Below, in pieces: positions 43,630 through 52,862 of a DNA stretch of 64,000 bases. The translations under genes and the position numbers were made by a program. Source of the DNA: Kineococcus endophyticus (lineage in GTDB: Bacteria > Actinomycetota > Actinomycetes > Actinomycetales > Kineococcaceae); assembly GCF_040796495.1 (NCBI RefSeq), contig NZ_JBFNQN010000001.1:248001-312000 (forward strand). Reading direction: 5' to 3'. Position 1 is the stretch's first letter; each line of letters begins with the position of its first letter. Under the pieces are notes generated by a model, which was not told where the DNA came from, searched no databases, and saw nothing but the letters and a program-made list of their open reading frames with translations.

Positions 43630-44505
43630 TCAGGAGTTCGCGAACTCCACGTCGCTGATCGCCGTGCGGTCGAACCGGCCGCCGGCCCCGGGCCGCGTCG
43701 TGCGGTCGATCGTCAGGTCCACCTCGGTGACCTCGACGGGCGCGACGCCGGTGGTCTGCATCCGGCGGTCGCCGTCGCGCAGGCTCTGCTGCACCGTCAC
43801 GGGGCCGTTCGCGGTCCGGAACGTCCACGTCACGGCGGTGATGCGCCGGCCCTGCTCGTAGCGGTCGCTGCCGTCGTACGGGTCGACCTTCGCGAACCCG
43901 TTGACGAGACCGGCCTGGGTGAGCCGGACGGGCGCGTCGAACGTGAAGACGAGCGTCTCGCCGCTCGCGTCGCCCTCGGCGCGCCACGCCGTCGAAGGCC
44001 TGCCGTCGAGGACGTTCGCAACCGCGTAGCTCGTCGTCCGGCCGCCCGCGTCGGCGCTGTCCGGCGCCGTGCTCGGGGCCTTCGCCCGGGCGGGGACGAC
44101 GGGGCCGACGGGGAAGGTGGGAGTGGGGGTCGCGCTCGGCGGGGGGGCCGCCGCTGCCGCGCTGGGGGTCGGGCTGGGCGTGGTGACCGGTGTCTGCGTC
44201 GGTGTCTGCGTCGGTGTCTCGGTGGCGCTGGGAGAGGACGCCGAGGGGGCGGGGGCCGAGGTCTGGACGGCGTCGTCGTCGGACCGGGTGAGGTACCAGG
44301 CCGAGAGCCCGACCGCGACCACCACGAGCGCCGCGAAACCCGCGACCACGGGCGTGCCCACGCGCCGCCGGTGGTCCGGCTCGGCGTCGGGCGCGACGAC
44401 CTCCAGCCTGTCGGTGCCCTCGCGCGGTGCGCCGCAGGTCCAGCAGAACCGGTCCCCCTCGCGCATCGCTGCGCGGCAGGCGGAGCAGGTCGTCGTCGTC
44501 GGCAC
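43630..44505 (-). CDS. Zinc-ribbon, membrane-anchored protein with discoidin-like C-terminal domain
   Basis: A protein of 291 residues. The N-terminus has CSACRAAM...FCWTCGAPR, a zinc ribbon. One transmembrane helix lies at about 51-69 (TPVVAGFAALVVVAVGLSAW). A long Ser/Thr/Pro-rich stalk (about 75-140) follows. The extracytoplasmic domain (about 150-291), with VLDGRPSTAWRAEGDASGE, LTQAGLVNGFAKVDPYD and VTEVDLTID, is an F5/8-type (discoidin, NADase-type glycan-binding) jelly roll. Cytosolic ribbon plus external carbohydrate-binding domain suggests a cell-surface sensor or anchor. Confidence 0.75.
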   Translation of the reverse strand: MPTTTTCSACRAAMREGDRFCWTCGAPREGTDRLEVVAPDAEPDHRRRVGTPVVAGFAALVVVAVGLSAWYLTRSDDDAVQTSAPAPSASSPSATETPTQTPTQTPVTTPSPTPSAAAAAPPPSATPTPTFPVGPVVPARAKAPSTAPDSADAGGRTTSYAVANVLDGRPSTAWRAEGDASGETLVFTFDAPVRLTQAGLVNGFAKVDPYDGSDRYEQGRRITAVTWTFRTANGPVTVQQSLRDGDRRMQTTGVAPVEVTEVDLTIDRTTRPGAGGRFDRTAISDVEFANS

Positions 44506-44611
44506 GTGGGCCCCCGTCCTGGGTCGTGTCGCGGAGCACGGCGACGTCCTGTCACCGGAGGTGCACAACCTACTCCGCCGCGGGGTCGTGCCGCACCGAG
44601 CCCCGGAACGA

Positions 44612-44644
44612 CGGAACCCCCGTCCCAGCGGGACGGGGGTTCCG
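44612..44644 (-). terminator. Strong terminator after glnA1
   Basis: A perfect 15-bp stem (44612-44626 with 44630-44644) and an AGC loop, 25 nt beyond the glnA1 stop in the direction of transcription. It separates glnA1 from the zinc-ribbon gene. Confidence 0.85.
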
Positions 44645-44669
44645 GGTGACGACGTGCCGAGCGGTCGGC

Positions 44670-46094
44670 TCAGATGTCGTAGTAGAGCTCGAACTCGTGC
44701 GGGTGCGGACGCAGCCGGATCGGGTCGATCTCGTTGGTGCGCTTGTAGTCGATCCACGTCTCGATGAGGTCGGGCGTGAACACGCCGCCCTCGAGGAGGT
44801 AGTCGTGGTCGGCCTCGAGCGCGTCGAGGACGGAACCCAGGTCGTAGGGGACCGTCTTGATGTTCGCGTGCTCCTCGGGCGGGAGCTCGTAGAGGTCCTT
44901 GTCGACCGGGTCGGCCGGCTCGATGCGGTTCTTGATGCCGTCCAGGCCCGCCATGAGCTGGGCCGCGAACGCGAGGTACGGGTTCGCCGACGGGTCCGGC
45001 ACGCGGAACTCGATGCGCTTGGCCTTCGGCGAGTTCCCGGTGATCGGGATGCGGATGCACGCCGAGCGGTTGCGGGCCGAGTAGACCAGGTTGACCGGGG
45101 CCTCGTAGCCGGGGACCAGGCGGTGGTAGGAGTTCACCGTCGGGTTCGTGAACGCCAGCAGCGACGGCGCGTGGTGCAGCAGGCCGCCGATGTACCAGCG
45201 GGCGAGGTCGGACAGGCCGCCGTAGCCCTTCTCGTCGTAGAAGAGCGGCTCGCCGTTCTTCCACAGCGACTGGTGGCAGTGCATGCCGGAGCCGTTGTCA
45301 CCGAACAGCGGCTTGGGCATGAAGGTCACGGTGTGACCGTTGCGCAGCGCCACGTTCTTGATGATGTACTTGAAGAGCAGCAGCTGGTCGCCGGCGTTCT
45401 TCAGGGTGTCGAACTTGTAGTTGATCTCGGCCTGGCCGGCGGTGCCCACCTCGTGGTGCGCGCGCTCGACGGACAGCCCGGCCTTCTCCAGCTCCACGAC
45501 CATCTCGTCGCGCAGGTCGGAGAAGTGGTCGATCGGGGCGACGGGGAAGTACCCACCCTTGTAGCGGGTCTTGTACCCGAGGTTCCCGCCCTCCTCCTTG
45601 CGGCCCGTGTTCCACGCCGCCTCGATGGAGTCGATGTGGTAGTAGGACTCGCGCTGGTTCGTCTCGAACCGCACGTCGTCGAAGATGTAGAACTCGGCCT
45701 CAGGACCGAAGAACACGGTGTCGGCGATGCCCGTCGTCTTCAGGTACGCCTCGGCCTTGGCCGCGATGTTGCGCGGGTCGCGGCTGTACGCCTCGTTCGT
45801 GAACGGGTCCACGATCGAGTGGTTGATGACGAGCGTCTTCTCCTTCCGGAACGGGTCCAGGAAGGCCGACGTCGGGTCCGCGATGAGCTTCATGTCCGAC
45901 TCGTGGATGGCCTGGAAGCCGCGGATCGAGGATCCGTCGAACATCTGGCCCTCGGACAGGGCGTCGACGTCCACCGTGCTCGCGGGGACGGTGAAGTGCT
46001 GCATGACACCGGGCAGGTCGCAGAACCGGATGTCGACGAACTTCACGTCTTCGCGCGCGATGAAGTCGATGACCTCTTGGGCGTTGCTGAACAT
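44670..46094 (-). CDS. glnA: Glutamine synthetase type I
   Basis: A protein of 474 residues, full length for GSI-beta. It condenses ammonia and glutamate with ATP as a dodecamer. Signatures: [52 protein letters not shown], and the adenylylation site [11 protein letters not shown] with Tyr402, target of GlnE. GGAGG lies 4 nt before the ATG. The upstream region carries a complete GlnR box, so transcription is expected to follow nitrogen supply. Terminated by a strong hairpin. Confidence 0.97.
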   Translation of the reverse strand: MFSNAQEVIDFIAREDVKFVDIRFCDLPGVMQHFTVPASTVDVDALSEGQMFDGSSIRGFQAIHESDMKLIADPTSAFLDPFRKEKTLVINHSIVDPFTNEAYSRDPRNIAAKAEAYLKTTGIADTVFFGPEAEFYIFDDVRFETNQRESYYHIDSIEAAWNTGRKEEGGNLGYKTRYKGGYFPVAPIDHFSDLRDEMVVELEKAGLSVERAHHEVGTAGQAEINYKFDTLKNAGDQLLLFKYIIKNVALRNGHTVTFMPKPLFGDNGSGMHCHQSLWKNGEPLFYDEKGYGGLSDLARWYIGGLLHHAPSLLAFTNPTVNSYHRLVPGYEAPVNLVYSARNRSACIRIPITGNSPKAKRIEFRVPDPSANPYLAFAAQLMAGLDGIKNRIEPADPVDKDLYELPPEEHANIKTVPYDLGSVLDALEADHDYLLEGGVFTPDLIETWIDYKRTNEIDPIRLRPHPHEFELYYDI

Positions 46095-46163
46095 CCAACC
46101 TCCAGGAACGGAACCGGCCCGGGTGTCGAGCCGCCGCGGACGCGCCGACCGTAGGGGCACGAT

Positions 46164-46201
46164 GTTTCGCACGTGTTACGTCGGCGTTTCCGCAACCTTA
46201 C
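46164..46201 (-). promoter_or_regulatory. GlnR-type operator upstream of glnA1
   Basis: Read on the minus strand: GTAAG-6nt-GAAAC-6nt-GTAAC-6nt-GAAAC. The four half-sites and all three 6-nt spacings match the actinobacterial GlnR consensus (gTnAC-n6-GaAAC repeated). It lies 70-107 nt before the glnA1 ATG and just upstream of a -10-like TACGGT (46153-46148). One half-site deviates (GTAAG). Confidence 0.85.
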
Positions 46202-46251
46202 CGACGTGCGGAGGGCGGCGACAGGGCCCCCGGGACGGGGCTGGGGCGGCA

Positions 46252-46269
46252 CTACGACGCGCGTCGTAG
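46252..46269 (+). promoter_or_regulatory. 18-bp perfect palindrome upstream of the RDD gene
   Basis: CTACGACGCGCGTCGTAG. It is followed after 8 nt by TAGGCT (46278-46283), and 6 nt later by the GTG of the RDD gene. The palindrome covers the expected -35 position and is a candidate repressor site. Confidence 0.55.
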
Positions 46270-46289
46270 ACGCCCCGTAGGCTGGGGCG

Positions 46290-46730
46290 GTGGCCGACCG
46301 GACGACGCGCAAGAGCCCCGACCCCGACCCGGCGGAGCCGCCCGCCCAGGCGCCCGGGGTGCGGCTGGGCCTGCCCGCCACGGGCTCCGGGTCCGTCGCC
46401 GGCTGGGGCCGGCGCATCCTCGGCCTCGTCGTGGACTGGGTGGTCGCGACCCTCGTCGCCCGCACCGTCCTGGAGGGGCTCGGGCGCGACCTCGGCCCGC
46501 TGCTGGTCTTCTTCGTCATGCACCTGCTGCTCGTGTCCACGATCGGGATGAGCATCGGCCACGCCGTCGTGGGGATCGCCGTCCGCCGCCTCGACGGCAG
46601 ACCCGTGGGGCTGGCGATGGGGGCGCTGCGGGCGCTGCTGCTGACCCTCGTCATCCCCGCCGTCGTCTTCGACAGCGACCGGCGGGGTCTGCACGACAAG
46701 GTCGCCACCGTGGTGGTCGTCCGCCGCTGA
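46290..46730 (+). CDS. RDD-family membrane protein
   Basis: A protein of 146 residues. A disordered Pro-rich N-terminus (1-35) leads to the RDD domain: GWGRRILGLVVDWVVATLVA (Arg and Asp in the first helix), GMSIGHAVVGIAVRRLDGRP (about 95-115) and VFDSDRRGLHDKVATVVVV. Three transmembrane helices. RDD proteins are proposed transporters, some linked to ion exchange; here no substrate can be named. The gene stands between glnA1 and DUF4191 as in many actinobacterial genomes. Leaderless-type promoter. Confidence 0.9.
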   Translation: MADRTTRKSPDPDPAEPPAQAPGVRLGLPATGSGSVAGWGRRILGLVVDWVVATLVARTVLEGLGRDLGPLLVFFVMHLLLVSTIGMSIGHAVVGIAVRRLDGRPVGLAMGALRALLLTLVIPAVVFDSDRRGLHDKVATVVVVRR

Positions 46731-46778
46731 CGCCCGCCCCGCGGCCGCCCGCACCCGGGCGCGTGCGGGGACGACGAA

Positions 46779-46812
46779 GGGCCCGGCCCGCCGTGGTGGC
46801 GGGACCGGGCCC
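46779..46812. terminator. Bidirectional terminator between RDD and DUF4191 genes
   Basis: Stem of 14 bp with one bulged A: GGGCCCGG (46779-46786) and CCCGCC (46787-46792) pair with GGCGGG (46798-46803) and CCGGGCCC (46805-46812); loop GTGGT. It lies between two convergent genes. Confidence 0.75.
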
Positions 46813-46842
46813 TCGTCGTCGCTGGACGGTCCGCGGTGCGGG

Positions 46843-47577
46843 TCAGCGTCCGCGCATGGCGCGGCGGTCGGGCCGCGCGCGCATCGGGTCGATGCCCTGG
46901 GGGACCGGCGGGCGGATGCCGCCGAGCGCCTTGAGGCGCTTCTGCACCGCGGCGACCTCCTGCTTGGTCAGCTGCGGCTTGAGCCGCTGCACGCGGGAGG
47001 CCAGCTTGCGCAGCGGGACCTCGCCGTCCGAGCCGCCGTCACCGACCGTGAAGACGTGGACGGGGACGTTCGGCACGACCCGGGCGACCTTGCGACGCTC
47101 GGACTCCAGCAGCTTGCGGACGCGGGTGGGCGGGCCGTCGCCGACGAGGACGATGCCTGCGCGGCCCAGGGCCCGGAACACCATGTCCTGGCTGCGGGCC
47201 TCGACGGCCACCGGCTCCTGCTCGATCGTCCACCCGCGGCGGATGGACGACAGCGCCGCTCCGGCGGCGCCCTTCTGGCCCTCGAGGTTCATGTAGGCGG
47301 CGCGCTCGGCGCGACGGCCCAGCAGGAACATGCCGGCCAGGATCCCCAGCAGCAGACCGAGGATCGTGAAGTAGATCGGGTGCCCCGAGAGCAGACCGAC
47401 GACCAGGCCGAGCACGATCGGGCCCGCGAAGGCCAGCAGCAGCCACCACCGGGTCGAGGGGTCGACCCGGACGGTCATGTCGTAGACCTGCTTCAGCTGA
47501 CGGGTCCGCGCCCACCGCTTCTTCTTCGGCTTGGGTGCGGCGGTCGCACCGCCGTCGCTGGATCCTCGTCGTGCCAT
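46843..47577 (-). CDS. DUF4191-family membrane protein
   Basis: A protein of 244 residues. A basic N-terminus (KPKKKRWARTRQLKQVYDMT) is followed by two close transmembrane helices (about 44-88) and a cytosolic domain with AYMNLEGQKGAAGAALSSIR, RGWTIEQEPVAVEARSQDMV, and a Lys/Arg-rich tail. All are features of actinobacterial DUF4191, normally found beside lipA as here. Function unknown. TATCCT lies 7 nt before the ATG. It is downstream of lipA on the same strand by 35 nt. Confidence 0.88.
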   Translation of the reverse strand: MARRGSSDGGATAAPKPKKKRWARTRQLKQVYDMTVRVDPSTRWWLLLAFAGPIVLGLVVGLLSGHPIYFTILGLLLGILAGMFLLGRRAERAAYMNLEGQKGAAGAALSSIRRGWTIEQEPVAVEARSQDMVFRALGRAGIVLVGDGPPTRVRKLLESERRKVARVVPNVPVHVFTVGDGGSDGEVPLRKLASRVQRLKPQLTKQEVAAVQKRLKALGGIRPPVPQGIDPMRARPDRRAMRGR

Positions 47578-47612
47578 GGCGGCAAGGATACGTGCCCGCG
47601 CGGCGTCGAGGG

Positions 47613-48629
47613 TCAGCCCCGGGCGAGCAGGCTGGACGCCTCCTGGGCGGCGGGGGTGTCCTTGTCGAGGTGGGCCAGGTGCGCGGGGATCGCGACGCCG
47701 CGCTTGCGCATGGCACCCGCCCACAGCCGGCCGGCGCGGTAGGAGGACCGCACGAGCGGACCGGCCATGACGCCGCTGAAGCCCATCTCCTCGGCCGCCT
47801 GGGAGAACTCCACGAACGTCTCCGGCTTGACCCAGCGCTCGACGGGGTGGTGCCGCGGCGTGGGGCGCAGGTACTGGGTGATCGTGATGATGTCGCAGCC
47901 CGCGTCGTGCAGGTCCTGCAGCGCCTCGAGCACCTCCTCGTCGGTCTCGCCCATGCCGAGGATGAGGTTCGACTTCGTCACCAGGCCCGCGTCGCGGCCG
48001 GCGGTGATGACGTCGAGCGAGCGCCGGTAGCGGAAGGCCGGGCGGATGCTCTTGAAGATCCGCGGGACGGTCTCGACGTTGTGCGCGAACACCTCCGGCG
48101 CCGCGTCGAACACCTGCTGCAGCAGCTCGGGACGGCCGTTGAAGTCCGGGACGAGGATCTCGACGCCGGTGTGGGTGTCGCCGTCGGAGTTCAGCTCGTG
48201 GGTCTTGCGGATCGTCTCGGCGTACAGCCACGCGCCGCCGTCGGCGAGGTCGTCGCGGGCGACGCCGGTGATCGTCGCGTAGCGCAGGCCCATCGTGCGG
48301 ATGCTCTCGGCGACGCGGCGGGGCTCGTCGCGGTCCAGCGGGGACGGCTTGCCGGTGTCGATCTGGCAGAAGTCGCAGCGCCGCGTGCACTCGGAGCCGC
48401 CGATGAGGAACGTGGCCTCGCGGTCCTCCCAGCACTCGTAGATGTTGGGGCAGCCCGCCTCCTCGCACACCGTGTGCAGGCCGCCGGACTTCACCAGGCC
48501 CTTGAGGTCCTTGTACTCCGGACCGGTGCGGGCCGTCGTGCGGATCCAGGACGGCTTCCGCTCGATCGGCGTCTCGGCGTTGCGCGCCTCGATGCGCAGC
48601 ATCCGGCGTCCTTCCGGGGCGATCGTCAC
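47613..48629 (-). CDS. lipA: Lipoyl synthase
   Basis: A protein of 338 residues. A radical SAM enzyme that inserts two sulfurs into protein-bound octanoyl groups. The auxiliary cluster cysteines are Cys55, Cys60 and Cys66 ([14 protein letters not shown]), and the radical SAM cluster is Cys81, Cys85, Cys88 (CTRRCDFC). [16 protein letters not shown] and [17 protein letters not shown] follow as expected. TAGGCT is 6 nt before the GTG (leaderless type). It serves SucB encoded 10 kb away. Its usual neighbour lipB is displaced by three genes here. Confidence 0.97.
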   Translation of the reverse strand: MTIAPEGRRMLRIEARNAETPIERKPSWIRTTARTGPEYKDLKGLVKSGGLHTVCEEAGCPNIYECWEDREATFLIGGSECTRRCDFCQIDTGKPSPLDRDEPRRVAESIRTMGLRYATITGVARDDLADGGAWLYAETIRKTHELNSDGDTHTGVEILVPDFNGRPELLQQVFDAAPEVFAHNVETVPRIFKSIRPAFRYRRSLDVITAGRDAGLVTKSNLILGMGETDEEVLEALQDLHDAGCDIITITQYLRPTPRHHPVERWVKPETFVEFSQAAEEMGFSGVMAGPLVRSSYRAGRLWAGAMRKRGVAIPAHLAHLDKDTPAAQEASSLLARG

Positions 48630-48675
48630 CGGACCAGCCTACGTCGCGCCGCCGGGACGGCAGGACGGGGCGGTC

Positions 48676-50127
48676 TCACGGGGTGGCGGTCCAGCCGCCC
48701 TCGTCGACGCCGCCGGGGACGTCCGCGGCCGCGTCGTAGGGGGTGCGGGTGAGGCGGAAGCTCGCCAGGTCCAGGTGCGAGACCGATCCGTCGGCGCCGG
48801 TCACGGGACGCAGGAGCTCCCCGGCGTAGTACTCGTCCAACCCCCGCCAGGCGCCGGGCACCCCCTCGGCGCGGACGAACCGGGACCCGCGGCCGCGTCC
48901 GCCGAGCCCGGCCAGCTCCAGGCCGTCCTGAGCGCCGACCCGCACGGCGCGCAGGGACAGCGGCGCCGGACCCCAGTACCAGGGCCCCACGAGGGCGAGG
49001 ACGTCGGCGGGCACGTCGCGGGGCACCCAGGCCTGCGGCGAGTGCGGCTCGGCCTCGACCAGCGTCTGCAGCAGGCGGACCGGCAGGTCGCCGAACCCGG
49101 TCGTCGAGTTCGCCAGGACCACGACGCCGTCCCCGGTCTCGACGTCGACGCGCAGCATCGCGACGAACCCGGGCATGGACCCCGAGTGCCCCGCGTACCG
49201 CCGGCCGCCGGCGTTCCACAGCTGCAGGCCGAGGCCGTACCCGGCGGCCCAGCCCGCGCCCCGCGCGTCGTCGACGGTCTGCGGGCGCCACATCTCCTCG
49301 ACCGTGCTGCGGCGCAGCACCTCCGAGCGTCCGCCCACCACGCCCGCCCAGCGTGCGAGGTCGAGGACGGTCGACCAGACCTGCCCGGCGGGGGCCATCG
49401 CGCCCGCGTCGTGCTCGGGTTCGGGCAGGACGACGTCGGCCCACGGGTGGACGGCCAGGCCGCGCGCGGCGGGGGAGACGGGCCGCATCGTCGTGCGGTC
49501 CATGCCGAGGGGGTCGAGGAACTCGGTGCGCAGCACCTCGCGCCACGTGCCCTGCCGGACGCGGCCCACGAGTTCGCCCAGGACCCCGAAGCCGACGTTG
49601 GAGTAGTGGAAGCGCGTGCCGGGGCGGTGCCGGACGGCGCTCTCGCCCAGCAGCGGCACCAGGCTGTCCCAGTCCCCGCCGCCGGTCCGCTCCCACCACG
49701 GCCCGTCCGTCTCGGCCTGCACCCCGCCGGCCTGGCCCAGCAGCTGCCCCACGGTGACGCGGCCCACGCCGTCGGCCAGCTCCGGCAGGTGCGCGCGGAC
49801 GGGGTCCTCCAGGCCGACGACCTCGTCCTCGACCGCGCGCAGCACCGCGGCCGCCACGAACGTCTTGGTGATGGACCCGATGCGGTACTGCGTGTCCGGA
49901 CCGGGCCGTCCCGCGGTCCCGGCGCCGCCGTCCAGGCCCGTCGTGCCCGCCCCGCCGCTCCAGACGAGCGCCCCGTCGCGCACGAGACCGGCCACGACCG
50001 AGGGCAACCGCGAGGCGACCTGCTCGGCGGCGAGCAGGTGGTCCAGCCGGCGGTGGGTGCTCGGCAGCAGGGACTGCGGGTTGCCGGTCGAGGAGGGCTG
50101 CGCGGCGGAGGCGGACGGCGGGGTCAT
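48676..50127 (-). CDS. Serine hydrolase, class C beta-lactamase / DD-peptidase fold
   Basis: A protein of 483 residues. The penicillin-binding fold motifs are SITK (Ser85-x-x-Lys88), YSN (Tyr175-x-Asn177) and HSG in RRYAGHSGSMPG. A C-terminal beta-rich domain (about 380-483) resembles the lipocalin-like extension of serine hydrolases in this family. No signal peptide is evident, so it may act inside the cell as an esterase or peptidase rather than a secreted beta-lactamase. CAGGGT lies 6 nt before the ATG; divergent from an F420 enzyme gene 50 bp away. Confidence 0.85.
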   Translation of the reverse strand: MTPPSASAAQPSSTGNPQSLLPSTHRRLDHLLAAEQVASRLPSVVAGLVRDGALVWSGGAGTTGLDGGAGTAGRPGPDTQYRIGSITKTFVAAAVLRAVEDEVVGLEDPVRAHLPELADGVGRVTVGQLLGQAGGVQAETDGPWWERTGGGDWDSLVPLLGESAVRHRPGTRFHYSNVGFGVLGELVGRVRQGTWREVLRTEFLDPLGMDRTTMRPVSPAARGLAVHPWADVVLPEPEHDAGAMAPAGQVWSTVLDLARWAGVVGGRSEVLRRSTVEEMWRPQTVDDARGAGWAAGYGLGLQLWNAGGRRYAGHSGSMPGFVAMLRVDVETGDGVVVLANSTTGFGDLPVRLLQTLVEAEPHSPQAWVPRDVPADVLALVGPWYWGPAPLSLRAVRVGAQDGLELAGLGGRGRGSRFVRAEGVPGAWRGLDEYYAGELLRPVTGADGSVSHLDLASFRLTRTPYDAAADVPGGVDEGGWTATP

Positions 50128-50177
50128 GTCCCGACCCTGCCAGAGGTCCGCCGCGCCCGGGAGGACAGGATGACCGC

Positions 50178-51101
50178 GTGGACCTGCGCATCTTCACCGA
50201 GCCCCAGCAGGGGGCCACCTACGAGACCCTCCGCCGGGTCGCCGTCACCGCCGAGGAGACGGGCTTCTCCGCCTTCTTCCGGTCCGACCACTACCTGACG
50301 ATGGGCGGCGACGGGCTGCCCGGTCCGACCGACGCCTGGACCACGCTGGCCGGGCTGGCCCGCGACACGAGCACGATCCGGCTCGGCACGCTCGTCTCCT
50401 CCGCCACGTTCCGCCACCCCGGGGTGCTCGCGATCCAGGTCGCGCAGGTGGACGAGATGTCCGGCGGCCGCGTCGAACTCGGCCTGGGATCGGGCTGGTA
50501 CGAGGAGGAGCACCGCGCCTACGGCATCCCCTTCCCGTCGCTGGGGGAGCGGTTCGACCGCTTCGAGGAGCAACTCGCCGTCGTCACCGGCCTGTGGGGC
50601 ACCCCGTCGGGCGAGACGTTCTCGCACGCGGGGAAGCACTACGAGCTGGTCGACTCCCCGGCGCTGCCCAAACCCGTGCAGGACCCGGTCCCCGTCGTCG
50701 TCGGCGGGTCGGCGAAGCGGCGCGGGGCGGCGATCGCGGCGCGGTACGCCCACGAGTTCAACGTCCCGTTCGCCTCGGCGGCCGAGACCGCCGAACGCTT
50801 CGAGAAGGTCCGGGCCGCGTGCACGGCGGTCGGTCGCGACCCCGGCACCATGACGTTCTCGGCGGCCCTGCTGCTCGTCTGCGGTCGCGACGAGGCCGAG
50901 TTCACCCGGCGCGCGCAGGCCATCGGCCGGGAACCGGGTGAGGTGCGCGAGAACGGCATCGCCGGAACCGTCGGCGAGGTCGTCGAGACCGTCGGCCGCT
51001 ACGCCGAGGCCGGCGTGGAGCGGCTGTACCTGCAGGTCATGGACCTGTCCGACCTCGACCACCTCGAACTCGTGGCCTCGCAGGTGGCGCCGCAGCTCTG
51101 A
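50178..51101 (+). CDS. F420-dependent LLM-class oxidoreductase
   Basis: A protein of 307 residues. The TIM-barrel luciferase-like fold is shown by FSAFFRSDHYLTM, IRLGTLVSSATFRHPGVLA, GGRVELGLGSGWYEEEHRAY (GLGSGWYxxE) and VVVGGSAKRRGAAIAARYA. The GWY motif is typical of F420-binding members. Substrate unknown. CAGGAT lies 6 nt before the GTG. It is the third F420 enzyme in the window. It is part of the insertion between lipA and lipB. Confidence 0.88.
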   Translation: MDLRIFTEPQQGATYETLRRVAVTAEETGFSAFFRSDHYLTMGGDGLPGPTDAWTTLAGLARDTSTIRLGTLVSSATFRHPGVLAIQVAQVDEMSGGRVELGLGSGWYEEEHRAYGIPFPSLGERFDRFEEQLAVVTGLWGTPSGETFSHAGKHYELVDSPALPKPVQDPVPVVVGGSAKRRGAAIAARYAHEFNVPFASAAETAERFEKVRAACTAVGRDPGTMTFSAALLLVCGRDEAEFTRRAQAIGREPGEVRENGIAGTVGEVVETVGRYAEAGVERLYLQVMDLSDLDHLELVASQVAPQL

Positions 51102-51234
51102 GCGCCGAGCGGCGGTCACGGAACGTCCCCGGCGGTGACGCTGTCACCTGAGGGGAGAGTTGAACCCTCACGTTCCCGGGTGCAGGCTCCTCGCAGCCGA
51201 CACCGCCCGGGTGTCGCCCCTCCCGGGAGCATCC

Positions 51235-52122
51235 GTGACCGACCGCAGGCCTGGGCACCCCCCGCTCGTCAGCGTGGGAGTTCCCGTCCACAACGGCGAG
51301 GCCTACCTCGAGCAGACCCTGACGGCGCTGCTCGACCAGACCTTCGGCGACTTCGAGCTGATCGTCTGCGACAACGCCTCGACCGACCGGACGCCCCAGA
51401 TCGTCGCGGAGTTCGCCGCGGCCGACCCCCGCGTCCGCTCCGTCCGCAACCCCACGAACATCGGGCTGGCGCGGAACTTCAACCGCGTCTTCCAGCTGTC
51501 CCAGGGGCGGTACTTCCGCTGGGCCATGGCCGACGACCTCGTCGACCCCACGAACCTGCAGGACTGCGTCGACGCGCTGGAGGCCGATCCCGGAGCCGTC
51601 CTGGCCGTCCCCTCCTGGGACCTCATCGACGGCGCCGGCGGGCCCGCGCGCGGGGGCGGGGAGCCGGCGTCCTTCACCTGGGACACCACCCCCGGCCGCC
51701 GCATGCAGCAGTTCATCGACATGATCAACGGACCCTCGTCGATCGCCGTCCTGGCCTACCTGTCGGGACTGGTGCGCAGCGAGGCGCTGTGGGCCACCGA
51801 CCAGCTCGGCAGCTACCCCTCCTCCGACCAGGTGCTGCTCGGGCAACTGCTCCTGCGGGGGCGGTTCGTCGAGGTCCCGGGACGTTCCCTGCACGTGCGG
51901 CTGCACGAGGCCTCGGCCGGGCACGGCATCGGCACGGGCGACTACGCCGCCGTCCACCGCACGTTCTTCCCCGACACCCCGCCGCGGAACCTGTTGCGCT
52001 GGAGGGCCACCCGCTACCGCAAGATGTGGGACGTGCTGCAGCGCGCCTCGACCTCGCGGGCGGAACTGCGCTCCCTGCGCGTCCGGTACGCCCGCTCGTC
52101 GGCGCTGGAACTGCTGCCCTGA
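51235..52122 (+). CDS. Family 2 glycosyltransferase
   Basis: A protein of 295 residues from a GTG at 51235, preceded by GGGAG at 5 nt; an upstream in-frame start at 51160 lacks support. The GT-A nucleotide-sugar fold is clear: VSVGVPVHNGEAYLEQTLTA, LIVCDNASTDRTPQIV, NIGLARNFNRVF and WAMADDLVDP (DxD-like ADD). A C-terminal amphipathic basic segment (LLRWRATRYRKMW) may contact the membrane. Substrates unknown. Its end faces lipB tail to tail across 12 nt. Confidence 0.88.
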   Translation: MTDRRPGHPPLVSVGVPVHNGEAYLEQTLTALLDQTFGDFELIVCDNASTDRTPQIVAEFAAADPRVRSVRNPTNIGLARNFNRVFQLSQGRYFRWAMADDLVDPTNLQDCVDALEADPGAVLAVPSWDLIDGAGGPARGGGEPASFTWDTTPGRRMQQFIDMINGPSSIAVLAYLSGLVRSEALWATDQLGSYPSSDQVLLGQLLLRGRFVEVPGRSLHVRLHEASAGHGIGTGDYAAVHRTFFPDTPPRNLLRWRATRYRKMWDVLQRASTSRAELRSLRVRYARSSALELLP

Positions 52123-52134
52123 TCCCGCTCCCCG

Positions 52135-52836
52135 TCAGCCGGGCAGACCGGCCGCGGGCAGCAGCTCGGTGACGACGTCGGCGGCGGCGAGGACGTCCAC
52201 CCGGCGACCGGCCCGGGCGCTGAGGGACGTCGCGCCCGCGTCCGGCAAACCGCACGGCACGATGTGGGAGAAACCCTGCAGGTCGGTGTCGCAGTTCAGC
52301 GCGAACCCGTGCATCGTCACGCCCCGGGCGACGCGGACGCCGATGGCGGCCAGCTTGTTCTCCGCCCGCCACCCCGGCGCCAGCGGAGCGTCGGCCGTCC
52401 AGACCCCCGTGCGGTCCTCGACGCGGTACCCCTCCACCCCGAACCGGGCGGCGACGGCGATGAGGAGTTCCTCGAGCCGGCGCACGTACCCGACGACGTC
52501 GAGGGGGCCGCGCAGCCGGACGACGGGGTAGCCCACGAGCTGCCCCGGTCCGTGCCAGGTGATCCGCCCGCCGCGGTCCACGTCGACGACCGGGGTGCCG
52601 TCGTCGGGCCGTTCCCAGGAGTTCGTGCGGCGCCCGGCCGTGTAGACGGGTTCGTGCTCCAGCAGCAGCACGGTGTCCGGGGCCTCGCCCGCCACGACGG
52701 CGGCGTGCAGCCGGCGCTGCGCCTCCCAGGCCTCCTCGTAGGGCACCCGGCGCTCACCGAGGCCGAACCGCTCGATCCGCAGTCCCGCCCCGGCTCCGGC
52801 GACGACAGGAGCGGGGTGTGCGGGGGCCTGCGTCAC
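52135..52836 (-). CDS. lipB: Octanoyltransferase
   Basis: A protein of 233 residues. It moves octanoyl from acyl carrier protein to lipoyl domains such as those of SucB. Catalytic Lys161 ([19 protein letters not shown]) and Cys195 ([16 protein letters not shown]) are in place, as is [24 protein letters not shown] lies 6 nt before the GTG, so leaderless. Works with lipA. Confidence 0.96.
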   Translation of the reverse strand: MTQAPAHPAPVVAGAGAGLRIERFGLGERRVPYEEAWEAQRRLHAAVVAGEAPDTVLLLEHEPVYTAGRRTNSWERPDDGTPVVDVDRGGRITWHGPGQLVGYPVVRLRGPLDVVGYVRRLEELLIAVAARFGVEGYRVEDRTGVWTADAPLAPGWRAENKLAAIGVRVARGVTMHGFALNCDTDLQGFSHIVPCGLPDAGATSLSARAGRRVDVLAAADVVTELLPAAGLPG

Positions 52837-52862
52837 CCCGGCAGCCTACGTCGCGCCTCCGC

